From Asterochloris sp. CNOR1 (Eukaryota; Chlorophyta; Trebouxiophyceae; Trebouxiales; Trebouxiaceae): a stretch of DNA of 64,000 nt. Made by a program: the position numbers and the translations under genes. The stretch is from assembly GCA_963969365.1 (NCBI GenBank), contig OZ017761.1:1054001-1118000 (forward strand), given 5' to 3'. Position 1 is the stretch's first letter. The number at the start of each line of letters is the position of its first letter. Of the stretch, positions 24,370 to 41,400 are shown piece after piece. Below the pieces are notes generated by a model. It ran no database searches and was not told the DNA's origin. It saw only the letters and a program-made list of their open reading frames with translations.

Positions 24370-29973
<5,604 letters not shown>

Positions 29974-30165
29974 TTGGTGCTCTGAAACACACTAACATTG
30001 ACCATAGCACCCTGGGTAGTCTTTAATTCTTCGTTTCTTTGCAGCAAGCCCCAGCAGCATTTCTTGGTGTATGTCTAGTCAGACATCTGACATCAGTGAA
30101 CATCTGTTTTGGACGATTGCTGTTGCAAAACTCAATGTGGTCACACATTCAGCGGTGCCAGACTT

Positions 30166-30170
30166 TGTAA
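30166..30170 (+). terminator. Candidate poly(A) signal TGTAA for FTSH2
   Basis: TGTAA lies 193 bases after the FTSH2 stop in the 415-base gap between FTSH2 and the converging aldo-keto reductase gene. Nothing else was recognised in that gap. Confidence 0.4.
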
Positions 30171-30388
30171 GCATAAGCAGACTGGGTAAATGGAAAATAC
30201 CTTTTGACTTGGGAAATACTTCTCTGACTTGGCCAAAGTGTTGCATTCGGGAGGTGTCTCTAGACTGAAAGAAAACAGCGAACTTTGACTGGTAACAGCA
30301 ATCAGAATTGCTGAATGGTAAAGGACATTGAGACCTGGCGAGGTCAGCAAAGAGTACCATCTGCTGCCAACATAGAGTTTCTCTGAGG

Positions 30389-33300
30389 TTAACCCCTGCC
30401 ATAGGTTTTGAGGGGCTCTGGTTTGGTCTTCACAATGTCATCGATGCGCTTCATCAGCTCAGGAGTGAACTTGGGGACCAGCTGCACGACAATATGGTGC
30501 TTTGTGAAAGATTGAAGGCTACAGGCCACTGATGCAGCCCTATCAGACGACAACACCTGGTACCGAAGCACCGGCTTATGAGGAACAGTGGCAGGCGAGC
30601 GGCAGCAGGACAAATGCACAAAGGACAACATGTGCGGGAGCAGTCACACCTCCACAGCAGCAAGATTGTCCTTCAGCTGCTCTGTCTTGGTGGCTCCAGT
30701 GATCACCTGAAAGCAAGCATCACAGCTTGCAATATAGGCACGGCAGCCCTGTGTGAGCGGACAACGTCTACAAGCTGACAGGCGCCAGCAGCTCAGAAAA
30801 CCACCGACCCAGTCCACCACTGTAGCCGCGCTGCCAATGGCCCAGACAGGGAGTGTGACTGACATGGCCGGCAACCTGACACCAACTTGCTGGGACAAGG
30901 GAGCTGCAGTGCATCTGAGCTGGCAGCTGGACTGGGCACCTGGACAAGACCCAGCTCCATGCACAACACAGCAACGATGCTCCTGGGCTGGACGGTAGTG
31001 GCAAGGCAAGGCGACAGCCAGCCCACTTCTATGCACATAGCCCATACTGCAGGACAGGCCAGCTGCTCACTGTTGTGACATTCTCGTTGGATGCACACCA
31101 GGCCACTGCCAGCTGAGCCAGTGTGCAGCCCAGCTCCTCTGCAATAGGCTTCAGCGCGTCAACCTGCAATGTGCAGAGCAACAAGGTACAGGGGTCTTCA
31201 ATGGTCAGGCTCTGTATTGCTCTGTTTGCATGTGCAGCCAGCAGTACCCGGTGGAACCCTTGAAGCATGGAAAGCTGTGGCAAGCCATACATGGAAAAGC
31301 TGTGGCAACACATACAGGTTGTTGCATGCTGAGGGTGTCCGACCCTCATCCATGTAGCTAATGCAGCAGGGTATGCACTGGCTGCAGCCGCACCTTTGAA
31401 AGCGTGGCATCCACAATGCTGGACTCACGGATGCCCTGCACAGACAGGACACACACGTGTCGAGGGTCCACAACATAAAAGCAGGCACAACTTCACGCTC
31501 CGAGCTTGGAGCACTAGGAACAAGCTCATGCTTCAGGACATAGAGCACCAGGCAACCACAGGTGGCTGCCAGGGCTTGCACACGTGATAAGACCCTCAAA
31601 GTGTGTTGATGAGATCCTCTGAAAGGGTGCATTGCACCCCAAGCCACAGACTCGGCAGTTTCCAGACTTCAAGGCGTTGGACCCCCAGAATACAGCGGCC
31701 ACAGTGCAACAGCCCTGCCGGCCCATGCAGATGACAAATCCTTGACCTCTGCATTTGGAGATATTTGGTTTGTTAGGTCATGCAGTACACAACGTGACCA
31801 TTCAGCAGCTCACCTTGTACTTCTCATCTGCCAGACGGGAACCTTCTGGGATGTGGTCCTTGGAGTACTTGCCACTCAGCACACCAGAAGCCTGCAGCCA
31901 CAGTGGCTTTGCTTGAGCCGCTTTATCGACTGATTGGCACACACAGAAGCAGCAAGCAGATGCAGCAAGCTGCTGCCCTGCGGGTGCTCACTGCTGAATA
32001 TCTGATGCACAGGGTTGACTGTGAGGCAGCAGTTGCTCAACAAACTTGTTTGTTGTCTGGGGCGATCAGGCTGTCTTTCAAGGCACAACAGGCAGCAGTG
32101 GCTGCTCTGTCAGTGTGGATACAAGGCAGCCTTGGATCACCAGGGGGGACCAGATGGTCAGGCCCATCTTGCGCTTCTCATACAGTGGCCCATATTCAGC
32201 CTCCACCTGCAGCGTGTGCAAGCACTTCAGGGCATGTCGGTTGCTGCCAATCCCGGCACCAAGATATGCTTCATCTCAATGGCCGCACACAGGTTCCTGC
32301 AGCTGTGCAGCGGTCTGTGGCATCCGAGCAGATGTTGTGGAATGACCCATCACAAGGGCATGCTGGCGACTTGCAGGCCGTGTTGGGGCTGCAAAGGCCA
32401 GTAGGCTGCCTGTGCCACACCCAAGGGAGCTGCAGTAGTGTAGAGGCGCACCCTGTCGCGCTTCAGAAGGTTGTATTCACACTGATCCATGATGGGGGGT
32501 AGCAGGTGGAGACGGTCTGCAATCTCGGCTGCCTGCACACATCCCTCAAGACGTTGTCTTTTGTGGCGGGAGCAGCAGGCAATCACCAGGCCTTCAGGCG
32601 CTGTCAGGAGGCACATCAAGAGTTGCGGCACACAAAGAGAGCTTGCACCCAAGTCATGCGGCCACTGCAGGCCAAAAGGCGCCCGATGCGCAGTCAGCAG
32701 GTTTGCGGCGCATGCAGTTGTACCTCTGTGATCTGCTGGGCACTCCACTCGCTGGTTCCCCAGTAGAAGGCCAGGCCCTGCAGGCACATGGGCCACGCTC
32801 AACCACTCATGCTTTGCCCGCAGCGCTGCGGAAAACTTTTCAGTCGCTGCAGCGTCTTGCACAGGACAACATCAGAGGTCCTGCAATCACTGCTCACTGA
32901 GTTATACCCACGGTGCACCCACCTGGTCAATGCACCAGTTCATGGCGCGCACAGTCTCCTCAATGGGGGTGGCCACATCAGGCCTGTGGCAGAATAAGAG
33001 GTCCACATAGTCCAGCTGGAAACGCTTCAGGGAGGCCTGCACACATAACAACAGCAAGCCCACTGAGATGGGCTGGCCAGAGGGCGGCAGCTTGAAGCTG
33101 CCAGCACTGCAGGCCTGCGTGGCAGCGCCTTGCAGCCTGACAGTGCTGACAGGCCTGTGTATGTTGGTGCTGCCAGTGCAGCTGACCATACTTTGACAGA
33201 GTGGCCTGAACATGCAAAAGTAGCACGGCACGCTGGCCAGGTGCCAAGCTTGTCGGCTGTGTGCAAGGCTGCAAGTGCAGCCAGATACGAGGCAGGATTG

Positions 33301-34704
33301 GAAACCTGAGTGCCCCTGTCTTCAGATGCAGAGCTAAAGCAGCCAGGAGGCACTTGCTGGTGCTCCAAGCCCACCTTTGTCCCCTCGATGATATGTTTCC
33401 TGCTGAGACCCTTGGCATTGGGATCTCCGCCTGAACCCCAGAATATCTGCGCAACAATGCACAGACATCAGGAGACCAGTCCTGCACAAGCTCGTCCTCT
33501 TGAGGCATGGAGATGCTGTACTGCTGATGCTGGCCTGCCTGGCCTCCACAAGACAGGGGCTCACTCTGCACCAATATCTGTCAACAACAGCAGGCCAGAG
33601 GCGTGGTGCCAGGCAGCTCACTGAACCAAAGTTAGGCTTGTCGGGTCCGGCGCATGTGAACTCAACAAATAAGTGACTGCACTGTGCACTGGCCCCGGCG
33701 TGGAACCAGCGTGGCTGCTGATATGGGCAGAGGCACGATGCAATTTGCTGCAGACAATCACCTCCATTGCATGCAGTGTTTAGCTGGCACCAGTGCACAC
33801 CTTGGTGGAGAACACAATCTCCTCCCGCTTCCAGCCCTTCTCCTGCTGCAGCTCCTTGAAGGCCTGGCCCATCACCTCTGCAGGCACAGCAAGCTGTGGG
33901 CGTGTCTGATGTTTGCAACAGGCACATCTGTGTCAGCACGGCAGCTAGCCCAGCCATTCTTGATAGGTATGCTAGCCGCCATGGCAGCCAGCCCTTACAG
34001 CTCAACATTCAGGTGCCCTGCGGGTACGGTAGCCAGCTAGATTGGGAACTTGACAGCCACCCTGGCACCGCTGTCACACAGGGGCATAGCAGTATGCTGT
34101 AAGGCTGCCCCAGCACGCAACTGCTAGGACGCACATGCTTAAGGTTGGGGCAATGACAAGCAGAGCAGTGTACCTTCAGCCTTCCCGGAGGCATATACCT
34201 CAGCGTTGTCAAAGCTGCAGGTGAAGAGAGAGCTCTATTAATGTGCATGCTCTCGCATGACAAAAGTGAGCACATTGACATCATGCTGAGGACTTTCAAG
34301 GGCTCACAAATTGACTCCAGCCTCATAGCACTGCTGCATCAGCTGCTTGGCCAGATTGACATCAACTGCAGCACACAGGCGGGCTCAGCAGGAGGCATGC
34401 ATATGGTAACTGGGGCATGCCGGCAGACGCTAACTTGTGGAGCCACACACCTGTTGTTCCAAATGTAACCCAGGAGCCAAAGCTGATCACAGACACCTGC
34501 AGCATAAGCACTTTGTTCATCAGAGTGTTTCGTGCAGCAGGCTTAATCATATGGTCATGCATTGACATGACATGCAAGCCAAAGGATTACCCCACACCAC
34601 CCCTCACAACCTCCCTTCCCACCCCTGCTCTCGACAATACTTGCCTTCAGTCCAGATCCTCCAAGCCTGCGATAGATCATCTTGGTCTCAGACGGAAACC
34701 CCAT
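30389..34704 (-). CDS. KAB1: Aldo-keto reductase, voltage-gated K+ channel beta-subunit type (AKR6)
   Basis: This NADPH-binding TIM-barrel protein is of the Kv-beta/KAB family. Fifteen exons join in phase: 34704-34645, 34496-34451, 34365-34308, 34214-34174, 33877-33801, 33446-33375, 33036-32923, 32777-32724, 32532-32452, 32206-32141, 31891-31814, 31435-31394, 31163-31071, 30706-30650 and 30481-30389, giving 343 residues. Blocks: [45 protein letters not shown] (catalytic Asp and Tyr), IVFSTK (Lys), [12 protein letters not shown] (His), [25 protein letters not shown] and [15 protein letters not shown]. The close plant relative is Arabidopsis KAB1. Intron 1 uses a GC donor (gaag|gcaagt). There is no targeting peptide, so a cytosolic or channel-associated location is expected. 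Whether it regulates a channel or acts as a free reductase is not shown. Confidence 0.95.
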
Positions 34705-35538
34705 GGTAGCTTCGATGAGTCTGTGGGAGCGCTGTCAATTAAGAGAGCAACCGCCAGATCCTCGCAGTTGAGAATGTTGAGGTAAGACAAAATTGTTGAC
34801 CTACCCAATTCAGCGCTTAGTGAATTACGCAACTCCAATTCACAGTAGTCATTCACTTAGCCCATAAAGCTTGAACCAGGCTTCACTTGGCGTTTATCCA
34901 GGCGAAATCTAGGCATTGCGTTCCCTACATCCTTGCATGTAGACTTTCATTGCCCTGATTGGGAGGTGCCAGGCTGCCCTGTGCCGCAGCATGTGGCCTG
35001 ATGGCCACACTTCAGACTGCAACAGCCCTCTTACCAGGCTGCAGATCGCTAAGGCATTCAGCAGGGCGAAGGGGATCCCTGTCTGGCCTGAAGCCATGCA
35101 GAGAGGGAGGTCAACCCTGCCTTGATGGAATCCAGCCGCAAGCAGGCTGCAAAGTGCATGTCAAAGCGGCCAGAATGTGCCACCTGCCTGGCTTAGACTG
35201 CACCATCTTGCCCGGCCGCTTTGATATGCACTGTGCCAAGAACAAGCTACCCTGAGCAAGCAGTGCAAGTCAGTTTAGATGCCATTCCTCAAAGCACTGC
35301 AGCAACCAGGTGAGAGGTCATTGGTCACTTGAGACCCCGACAATCCACCACCAATTGTTTCGCGTTGCTAGAATAAGTTTTCCAGATTGATATGATGAGA
35401 GTGCTGAACATGGCAGCCATATAAACTTTTTTGCTTCAGGAAAAAGCGCTTGCTTTAGGTGTCCAGAGACCTGAGAGCTCTACTTTGCTTGCCCTCTGTC
35501 AACTCAAGCGTCTCTCTAACAATTCACCAGGCATCAGC
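34705..35538. other. Intergenic, promoter side of the aldo-keto reductase and 3' side of the membrane-protein gene
   Basis: The 834 bases are A/T-richer around 34770-34900 and 35290-35430 than the coding parts. I see no repeat, RNA gene or supported exon. The aldo-keto reductase promoter should be in the left part. Confidence 0.35.
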
Positions 35539-37832
35539 TCATGTTGGTTGCTGCCCAGGGCTTTGCTGCATCTGTCTCTGGCGCTCCGCAACTTGCCGTG
35601 CAAATCTGGCTTCCCTGGCCTTCTCTGCTTGTGCATCAAGCAAGGCCTCCTGAGCCTGGACATGACAGCAGCATGTGAGCGCTGTGCTCCTGTTGAAACC
35701 ACAGGCACAGGTGTCAAGTCGTCAAACCATCAGTCACCTGAATTTCTGCGTTGGCCTGCATCCTGGGGTCGTCTGGCAAGCCGCGCCGCCCTGTGAGGTC
35801 CTGCAGCGGCAGGCCCCGTTTCACCTGCAGCAAGAGGTGCACGTTCACCAAGTTTGACACCATCCCAAGTGGGGCTGGTCTGCAAGCTACAAAGCGGAAC
35901 AAGAGATGGGAAGGGCTCAGGGCTGGACTGTCAGATGCCTGCAAAGCATGTGTGCAGCACCCAAGAGTACGGCTACCGGGTGGCCAGCCACTCAGACAGC
36001 AGCTGTGGCACAGCCACTCGGTCCTGGGAGGTGGTCGTGAAAGGCCAGCACCATGCAGGGGCTTGAGAGCAACAAGAGCTGTTCCTGGCGCCATGATTTT
36101 TGCACAGCTTGCACACCCAACAGGCAGACACAGCCCTGTCCAGCCAATGGCATGCCCCTGGCAGTCTGGTGTGGGATGTGCGACGCTGACAGTGCAGTGT
36201 AGGGGGTTGCACACCTCCAGCCTCTTCTTGATGAGCTCTTCCTCATCCTTGCTGATCTGCAGCCGCAATTATCCGTCGATTGGGTGGTAGGCTTGGATGA
36301 GGCGACATCTTAAGCCAGGTGCCCCAACAGTGATCATTGCCTGGCAATTGCCTCACTGCTAGTCAGCAGAGGCAGAAAAACGTCCTGGCAGGTGTCTCTG
36401 CTGCAGCTCAGCAGGCGCACATGCATGGCCTGACAGGTGCCCGGTCAGGCTCAGCCTGGGCACTGCATGACAGATAGGGCATTGCCTAGCAAGTAAGCCT
36501 TGCTAGTCGCACTTGACAGGCAGCGCACCAGCTGTGTGTTGGCTGGGGGCACAATCATGGCAAATTGAGATGTTCCTGCCAAAGCCTCTGCTGGGGCACA
36601 TGCACAGCCTGGCATGAGCACTCACTCTGCAGCTGGGCCACAAGCACTGCCTGACAGCAGTGCAGATCCCAGCACAGGGTCTGGGATACAGCTCAAGCCC
36701 CATCCTGAAGCCGGGGGGAATGGCTTGCCCTGCCTGCGCACCTTTTTCTTGACAGCAAATGGGTGATTGTCTGGCAGCTCCAGCTTGTCTATGTCCACCT
36801 TGGTAACCACATCCCTGCAGCAACAATTTAGGAGACCCAAGTCAAAACGGGAGCTGGAAAGTCTGTGCTGGCAGATGACAGAGCGCTGCATGCATGCCCC
36901 TGCACTGCCTTGACGCAAATGCCTACGCTGCAACAGGACTTGAAATGAGAAGCTGGATGCTGCCGCGCCCATGCAGGCCTGCAGGCGCTGGATGCCTGGC
37001 AGCCTGTGGATGGGGCAGGTGCACAGCAGGTTGCCTGACCTCTCCTTGCTCCGACGCTTTCTGGCTGCTAGTATCTGAGCGTCAGACAGCTCCTCCATCT
37101 GGATAGTGTTCACATGCTTCATGATGTCTGCAGCAGCAGGAACGAAGTCAGGCTGTCAGCTTGAGCATACTGAAGGTGCTGTTTCCAGCATTCATGAGGC
37201 TCCCAGAGTCACAAGAGGTGGCGAACCGGCAGAGCTATGCTGCTGAGGGTGGTTGAAGGCAGCCAGCCTCCAAGCTACTCGCATGCATGGTAGCCACTGA
37301 CTTTTGTAGTAGGGCTCTCCTGCATTAGTCCCTTTCTCGCCCTTCATGAGTCCCCTGCTCATTGCATTGTTCACCGACCTGCGGGAAAGGCAGATGTCTG
37401 ATTACTGCATGCAGAAGGCATGCGACTCTCACAAACAAGAGGTTGACATTTCACACAAGGCACCCACAACAATCATCAGCATGCCACGACTCAAGCGCAC
37501 CCGAACGGACCAGCAACAGCTCACCCTCTGCCTGCCAGTTTTTTCATCATCCGCAGCACCATGAATACCAGTAGCAGGAGCCCAGGAATAGCCACAAACC
37601 AAGCCAGGCCGCGCCGCTGGGGTGGCATCCTGGGCTGCGGGGCAGCCTGCTGGATTATTTGCATTTGCTGCGCTCCTTTTCTGCCTCCCATTGCCTGGAC
37701 ATGCAGCTGGCGGCGTGTTTGCTGCTGGCGTGGGTGCCTGCGGCTCAGCAGCAAGGCTGGCGCTCTGTGATTGATATGAACGCTGGCGAGGCGAGATCTG
37801 CAAGCCCTGCAGCTGGTACAACAGGCCCGCAT
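35539..37832 (-). CDS. Single-pass membrane protein of unknown function, probable organelle targeting
   Basis: I do not recognise the family. Six exons join in phase: 37832-37532, 37127-37040, 36814-36742, 36256-36215, 35824-35738 and 35655-35539, about 235 residues. The first roughly 45 residues are rich in Arg, Ser, Ala and Cys with no acidic residue, like a plastid or mitochondrial presequence. One membrane span (GLAWFVAIPGLLLLVFMVL) follows, then a long charged helical region: TIQMEELSDAQILAARKRRS, VDIDKLELPDNHPFAVKKK, DEEELIKKRLEVKRGLPLQD, and a coiled-coil-like end (AEKAREARFARQVAERQRQ). A second ATG at 37691 would drop the presequence. Exon 1 joins in phase only with a GC donor (gcag|gcagag at 37531); the nearby GT at 37524 breaks frame with the exon shown. 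Confidence 0.68.
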
Positions 37833-38445
37833 GATGCTGCTGAGGCAAAGATCAGGGTGAACTTGATTGTCCAGGGAGGATCTTGTGCGCAGATGATTTT
37901 GGAGCCAAGAGTTTTTGTCGCTGAGCTTCCTGTAGTGATCAATTCTCCTTGCAAGCTAGTGACAGCAATGCGGGGGAGCCTTTAGGGGCTGCAGCGGTCA
38001 AAGTTGTCCAGCATTTCCATATTTGCTCAGCAGCGCACTGCGATAGGTCCTGTGAGGACAGGACAGCAGGCAGCCTAACGACAGGAGGGAAACACAAGCA
38101 TCCAGGGTGTGCAAAGGTGGGCCTGCAGGTGCTCTCAATCTGCTCTGAAGGCCCCCTGCAGTGGCTCATCAATGCTGCTTGCTTTTGTGAGCACTGCCGA
38201 AGCAGAGCTGCTGGGTGTGTCAGTCTCAATCTGCTGTACAAAGGCCTAAAGACAATTGCCAACTTCACAGCTGGCATCAGACATCATGATTGGTGCACCC
38301 CTGACAGCTGCACCAGATGGACAGCAAATCCCAAGGGTAGCAGGGCAGACACATGGACCATGCAACACGGTGGAGCGCAGCGGAGCCAAGCAGCCCACCG
38401 GTGCACTCAGCTGTGCCTTATCCCTGCAGGAGCCAACAGGCAGCC
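37833..38445. promoter_or_regulatory. Divergent promoter interval, membrane protein / Rab GDI
   Basis: These 613 bases lie between two opposite start codons and should hold both promoters. The Rab GDI ATG follows a tccctgcag|gagcc context, so a non-coding first exon ending in this interval is possible. No TATA-like box was evident. Confidence 0.35.
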
Positions 38446-41400
38446 ATGGATGAGGAATATGATGCCATTGTGCTGGGGACTGGCCTCAAGGAGTGCATCA
38501 TTAGTGGCCTCCTGTCAGTAGACAAGCTGAAGTTGAGGCAGTGCATGCTGATGCATGCCAGTCCCTCGATGGACTAGGAGGGCTGTGTGGCTGCTCCTCA
38601 GTGCAAGCCATGGGCTGGTATACCCCTGTTTCCAGCATCCGCTGCGGGCTGGACTGATTTTCCCATGCATGCTGATGCTTGCTGGTCCCTTGTGGAGCGG
38701 GCAGGGGGCAGTGAAGGCTCCTCCTCAGGGCAAGCTGTGGGATAGCTTGTGCTGCATCCCACTGCAGGCTGCATGACGCCCTGGCACATATTGCCGCCCA
38801 ATCTTCAGTACATGCTGTGGGCTGGCTGCTTTCCATGCATGCTGCTATGCATAATTAGGGGGGTGGCCACTGCTGCTGGACACACGACCCTGCCCTGACG
38901 TCTTCTTGCTGGCTTACACTCCACAAATCAGATGCGGCAGGGCAGAGTGGCACATCCTACCAACCCCCTCAAGGGCCTCACCAGCAATATTGGCTGCAGA
39001 AGCAAATCTGGTGGTCATGTACTGTGCGAGCATTGCCTTCATCTTTCCTGCAGGTGCTGCACATTGACAGGAACAATTACTATGGAGGGCAGAGCGCCTC
39101 CCTGAACCTGAATCAGGTGTGTACCCCCAGCTTGTGCACTGCCTGTTCTTTTCTGCTGCTGCTTTGCATTCACAGACTGCAGAACGGTCTCCTCTCTGCT
39201 ACAGCCGCCTATGGCCAGTCACTTCACCCCACAGATGCACCTGTCATGGTTATAAAGCAATGCAACAAGCAGCTTGGCCCATGCCTCCTGTGCTGCTAGA
39301 CATCAGGCCCTCTGCACCCATGACTGCCACCCCGAGCACCCGCAGGCGCTGGCCTCAAGCCCCGCCTGATGCACAGCTTGCCCATGCTCAGCCGCTGCTG
39401 TCACCTTGGAGCAGTTGCAAGCAGTCAAGCCTGCGCATTGGTGCCTGCCAGCCTGCATGCATATATGCAGGTGTACGTGTGATTCCTGCCCAAGCAGTCC
39501 CAACGCAGATTTGTTGCTGGCCTGCGCCCCACACTGCCTGCTGCCTGCCTGTAGCTGTATGAGCGCTTCCGGCCGGGGCAGTCCCCGCCCAAGTCGCTGG
39601 GCCCTAGCCGCGACTACAATGTGGACATGGTGCCCAAGTTCATCATGTCTGGGGGCGAGCTGGTGCGCGTCCTGGTGCACACAGGTGAGGCCGGAGGGTT
39701 CCAGGCATGCTGTTATGCATTGTGAGGCAGGCCCGTTTGCCTGCTACTTCTGCCGCCCAAACTCGTCATGTTGGGTGCAGACCTGCACGGAGCAATACAG
39801 GTGAGCTGAGGGGTTGCCAGATAAAACATGTGGGACTGGAGCGGGCCACACACAAGATAGCTCTGGAATGGGGCAGCTGCAATGGGACGAGTGGCATTTC
39901 CAGGCCTCTCATACCCAGATGTCACGCTGGTTCATCTGATATGCTGCGTAGGTGTGGCCCAAGACACTGCCTCTTCTGCTGCAGCAGTCTGTCATTGCAG
40001 GCGTACTGTTGGCACGGCACACTGCTCTGTCGCACAGCCAGATGATCTCTGGGCTGTTCCCACACAGTTGCCCTGCTGCTGCAGATGTGACCAAATACCT
40101 GGAGTTCAAGGGTGTGGACGGCAGCTATGTGATGAGTAAGCAGCGCGTGGAGAAGGTGCCTGCCACAGACATGGAGGCTCTCAAGTCCCCGTTGATGGGG
40201 CTCTTTGAGAAGAATAGGGCGCGCCAATTCTTCAGGTGGGGCTGGGACGCCTGAAAGGCAGCTTTACACACAATCCAAGACCCTTGAGATCGCTGACCCA
40301 TGTGGTTGGACTGCTGAAGCACACATGGACTTGTTCCAAGGCAGACGATTCCCCATCCATGGGGGTTTGATTGTCAGGTGGGGATGAGCACCTGCAGAAG
40401 ACAGCTGCACCCATGAGGCCAAGCCTACAAGATTGCTGGGACAGCAGAGCACCTCAGCAGAAGTGAGTGGCAAAATGTTCTCCAGCTTGCTGTTCCTCAC
40501 CGGCTGATGGCACAGGGTAGTGTGTAATGGCTGTTGTGGTGATGCTGCAGACAGCAGTGATTCCTCTCCCTGGCTGTCTTCTGGGGCCGCAGGATTGCCG
40601 GCACTCTCTGTTGACATTGCAACTTGTCTTGCCTCTTCCTAGCCTTCAGCACAGCTCTCCTGGGACCTTCTGCTGGGGCCATGCTCCAGACAGTAGCACC
40701 TTTGCCTAGCAAGCTGCAACACCCTGAGTCTTGCTGCCATCCGGCTGCAGCTACTGCCAGAATTACGACCCCAAGGACTCGCGGACGCACAAGGGGCAGG
40801 ACCTGCGGCGTCAAAGCATGGCTGAGCTGTACAAGTACTTTGGGCTGAATGAGATGACCATTGACTTTGTGGGCCACGCTGTGGCCCTGCACAGGTGAGC
40901 AGGCTTTTGCCACCTGCACATTGAAGCAGACTCAGCTATTCAAATGTGTGGGGCAGGCTGCAGCCCTGCAGGCTCAGACATTGCGGCATGCTGTGGCCCC
41001 ACATGGGGGCATGTTGCCTTTCACTGAACGAGATGGCCACTGACTTGTGAACGATGTTGTGGCTCACACAATGCAGCAGGCTCCTGCAGCCTGCAGGATA
41101 GCCTATCATGCAGGGCTGCAGGCGGTGCCATGGCGGCTGTACTACATAGGTGCATGCTGACTCTAAGCTGAACCATATGACCATCAACTTGATTGAGCAC
41201 ACTGCACAGGCAAGCCTGCTGCCTCAAGGAATGTGACAGCTTTCCAAGCTGAGCCTGGCAGCCCCACAGGTGAGCATCAGATGATGGCCAGCATTGCAAA
41301 GAAGGGGCCACACCGTGTGAGAAGCTTTTGTGAGCAATGACCATGAGGTTCAGACGATAAGGCTTGGGTCTGCAGGCCCGAATTGGCTGCATGCGGTGGA

